The notes beneath the pieces were generated by a model, which saw only the letters and a list, made by a program, of their open reading frames with translations, did not search any database and was not told the DNA's origin. This document shows, piece after piece, positions 63,875 through 64,000 of a DNA stretch of 64,000 bases. The stretch comes from Phytopythium helicoides (Eukaryota > Oomycota > Peronosporomycetes > Pythiales > Pythiaceae), in contig JANFNE010000028.1 in NCBI GenBank assembly GCA_024867545.1, forward strand, positions 310,001 through 374,000. Reading direction: 5' to 3'. The first letter of the stretch is position 1, and the number at the start of each line of letters is the position of its first letter. Made by a program: the position numbers and the translations under genes.

Positions 63875-64000
63875 CTAGTGCAGGTCGACGGTCAGCACGT
63901 AGCGCAGCCGCACCTGCTCGGGGCGGTAGACGATGAACTCGTTGTAGAGGAAGTGGTTGCCGCCCTGCACTGGCTGCAATGGACCCACGGGCACCACAAC
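63875..64000 (-). CDS. PARP catalytic domain, C-terminal end only (cut by the right window edge)
   Basis: The minus strand reads from the window edge PVGPLQPVQGGNHFLYNEF, IVYRPEQVRLRYVLTVDLH, then stop. The LYNEFIVY..EQVRLRYVL pattern is the last part of poly(ADP-ribose) polymerase catalytic domains (LYNEYIVYD..QV..KYLL), whose Glu in YNE-Y/F is the catalytic glutamate. Only about 41 residues are visible, so the subfamily cannot be told. It lies upstream of, and in the same orientation as, the CID-cyclin gene, about 190 bp apart. Confidence 0.8.
   Translation of the reverse strand, partial: VVVPVGPLQPVQGGNHFLYNEFIVYRPEQVRLRYVLTVDLH

Noticed and set aside
1..64000. tRNA or rRNA genes
   Set aside because: I saw no convincing tRNA box A/B pairs with a cloverleaf, and no rRNA-like sequence. 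A covariance-model scan would be needed to exclude them.

Overview
The window reads as nuclear DNA of a plant-pathogenic oomycete, most likely Phytophthora or a close relative. The evidence is short introns (47-79 bp) with GT..AG ends, Kazal-type inhibitor genes of the EPI kind, TKL-type receptor-like kinases, cytosolic-type histidine acid phosphatases and a compact gene layout. The species cannot be fixed from the sequence.

Layout. (1) 1-28 kb is a receptor-like kinase (RLK) cluster, apart from one PPR-like mitochondrial gene at 1.8-3 kb. It holds a partial copy at the left edge and three copies on the minus strand (3.2-12.2 kb), then four copies on the plus strand (13.6-28.0 kb). The last copies form a tandem array with a 3,726-bp period. 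Their ectodomain is built from one or two copies of a roughly 210-residue six-cysteine module that I do not recognise. It is joined through one membrane helix to a TKL-like kinase domain. Relics, inverted fragments and a mosaic last copy show active duplication and gene conversion. (2) 28.4-32.2 kb: glucosidase I (GH63) of ER N-glycan trimming, convergent with a four-helix membrane protein. (3) 33.5-41.3 kb: a Kazal protease-inhibitor cluster of four genes plus two decayed copies, some ending in Ser-rich stalks with GPI-type tails. (4) 41.5-51.6 kb: a BTB protein, four histidine acid phosphatases and an F-box/LRR-like gene. (5) 51.8-64 kb: OST3/OST6 oligosaccharyltransferase subunit, a PH-START-DUF1336 (EDR2-like) lipid-binding protein, a CXC (tesmin/LIN54-type) protein with a C-terminal F-box-like segment, a CID-cyclin-RS protein whose six exons join cleanly into 978 codons, and the last residues of a PARP catalytic domain.

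Function. The first 41 kb look like host-interface material: cell-surface receptors and secreted or surface-tethered protease inhibitors. The last 13 kb are housekeeping genes: ER glycosylation, lipid transfer, transcription and RNA processing. Glucosidase I and OST3/6 belong to the same pathway but are 20 kb apart, so I infer no operon-like link.

Quality warning. Many conserved genes (glucosidase I, OST3/6, EDR2-like, BTB, phosphatases, several RLKs) are broken by single-base indels, often in short homopolymers, while the protein continues in another frame. I therefore treat most frameshifts as probable sequencing or assembly errors and reserve 'pseudogene' for copies that have lost much more.
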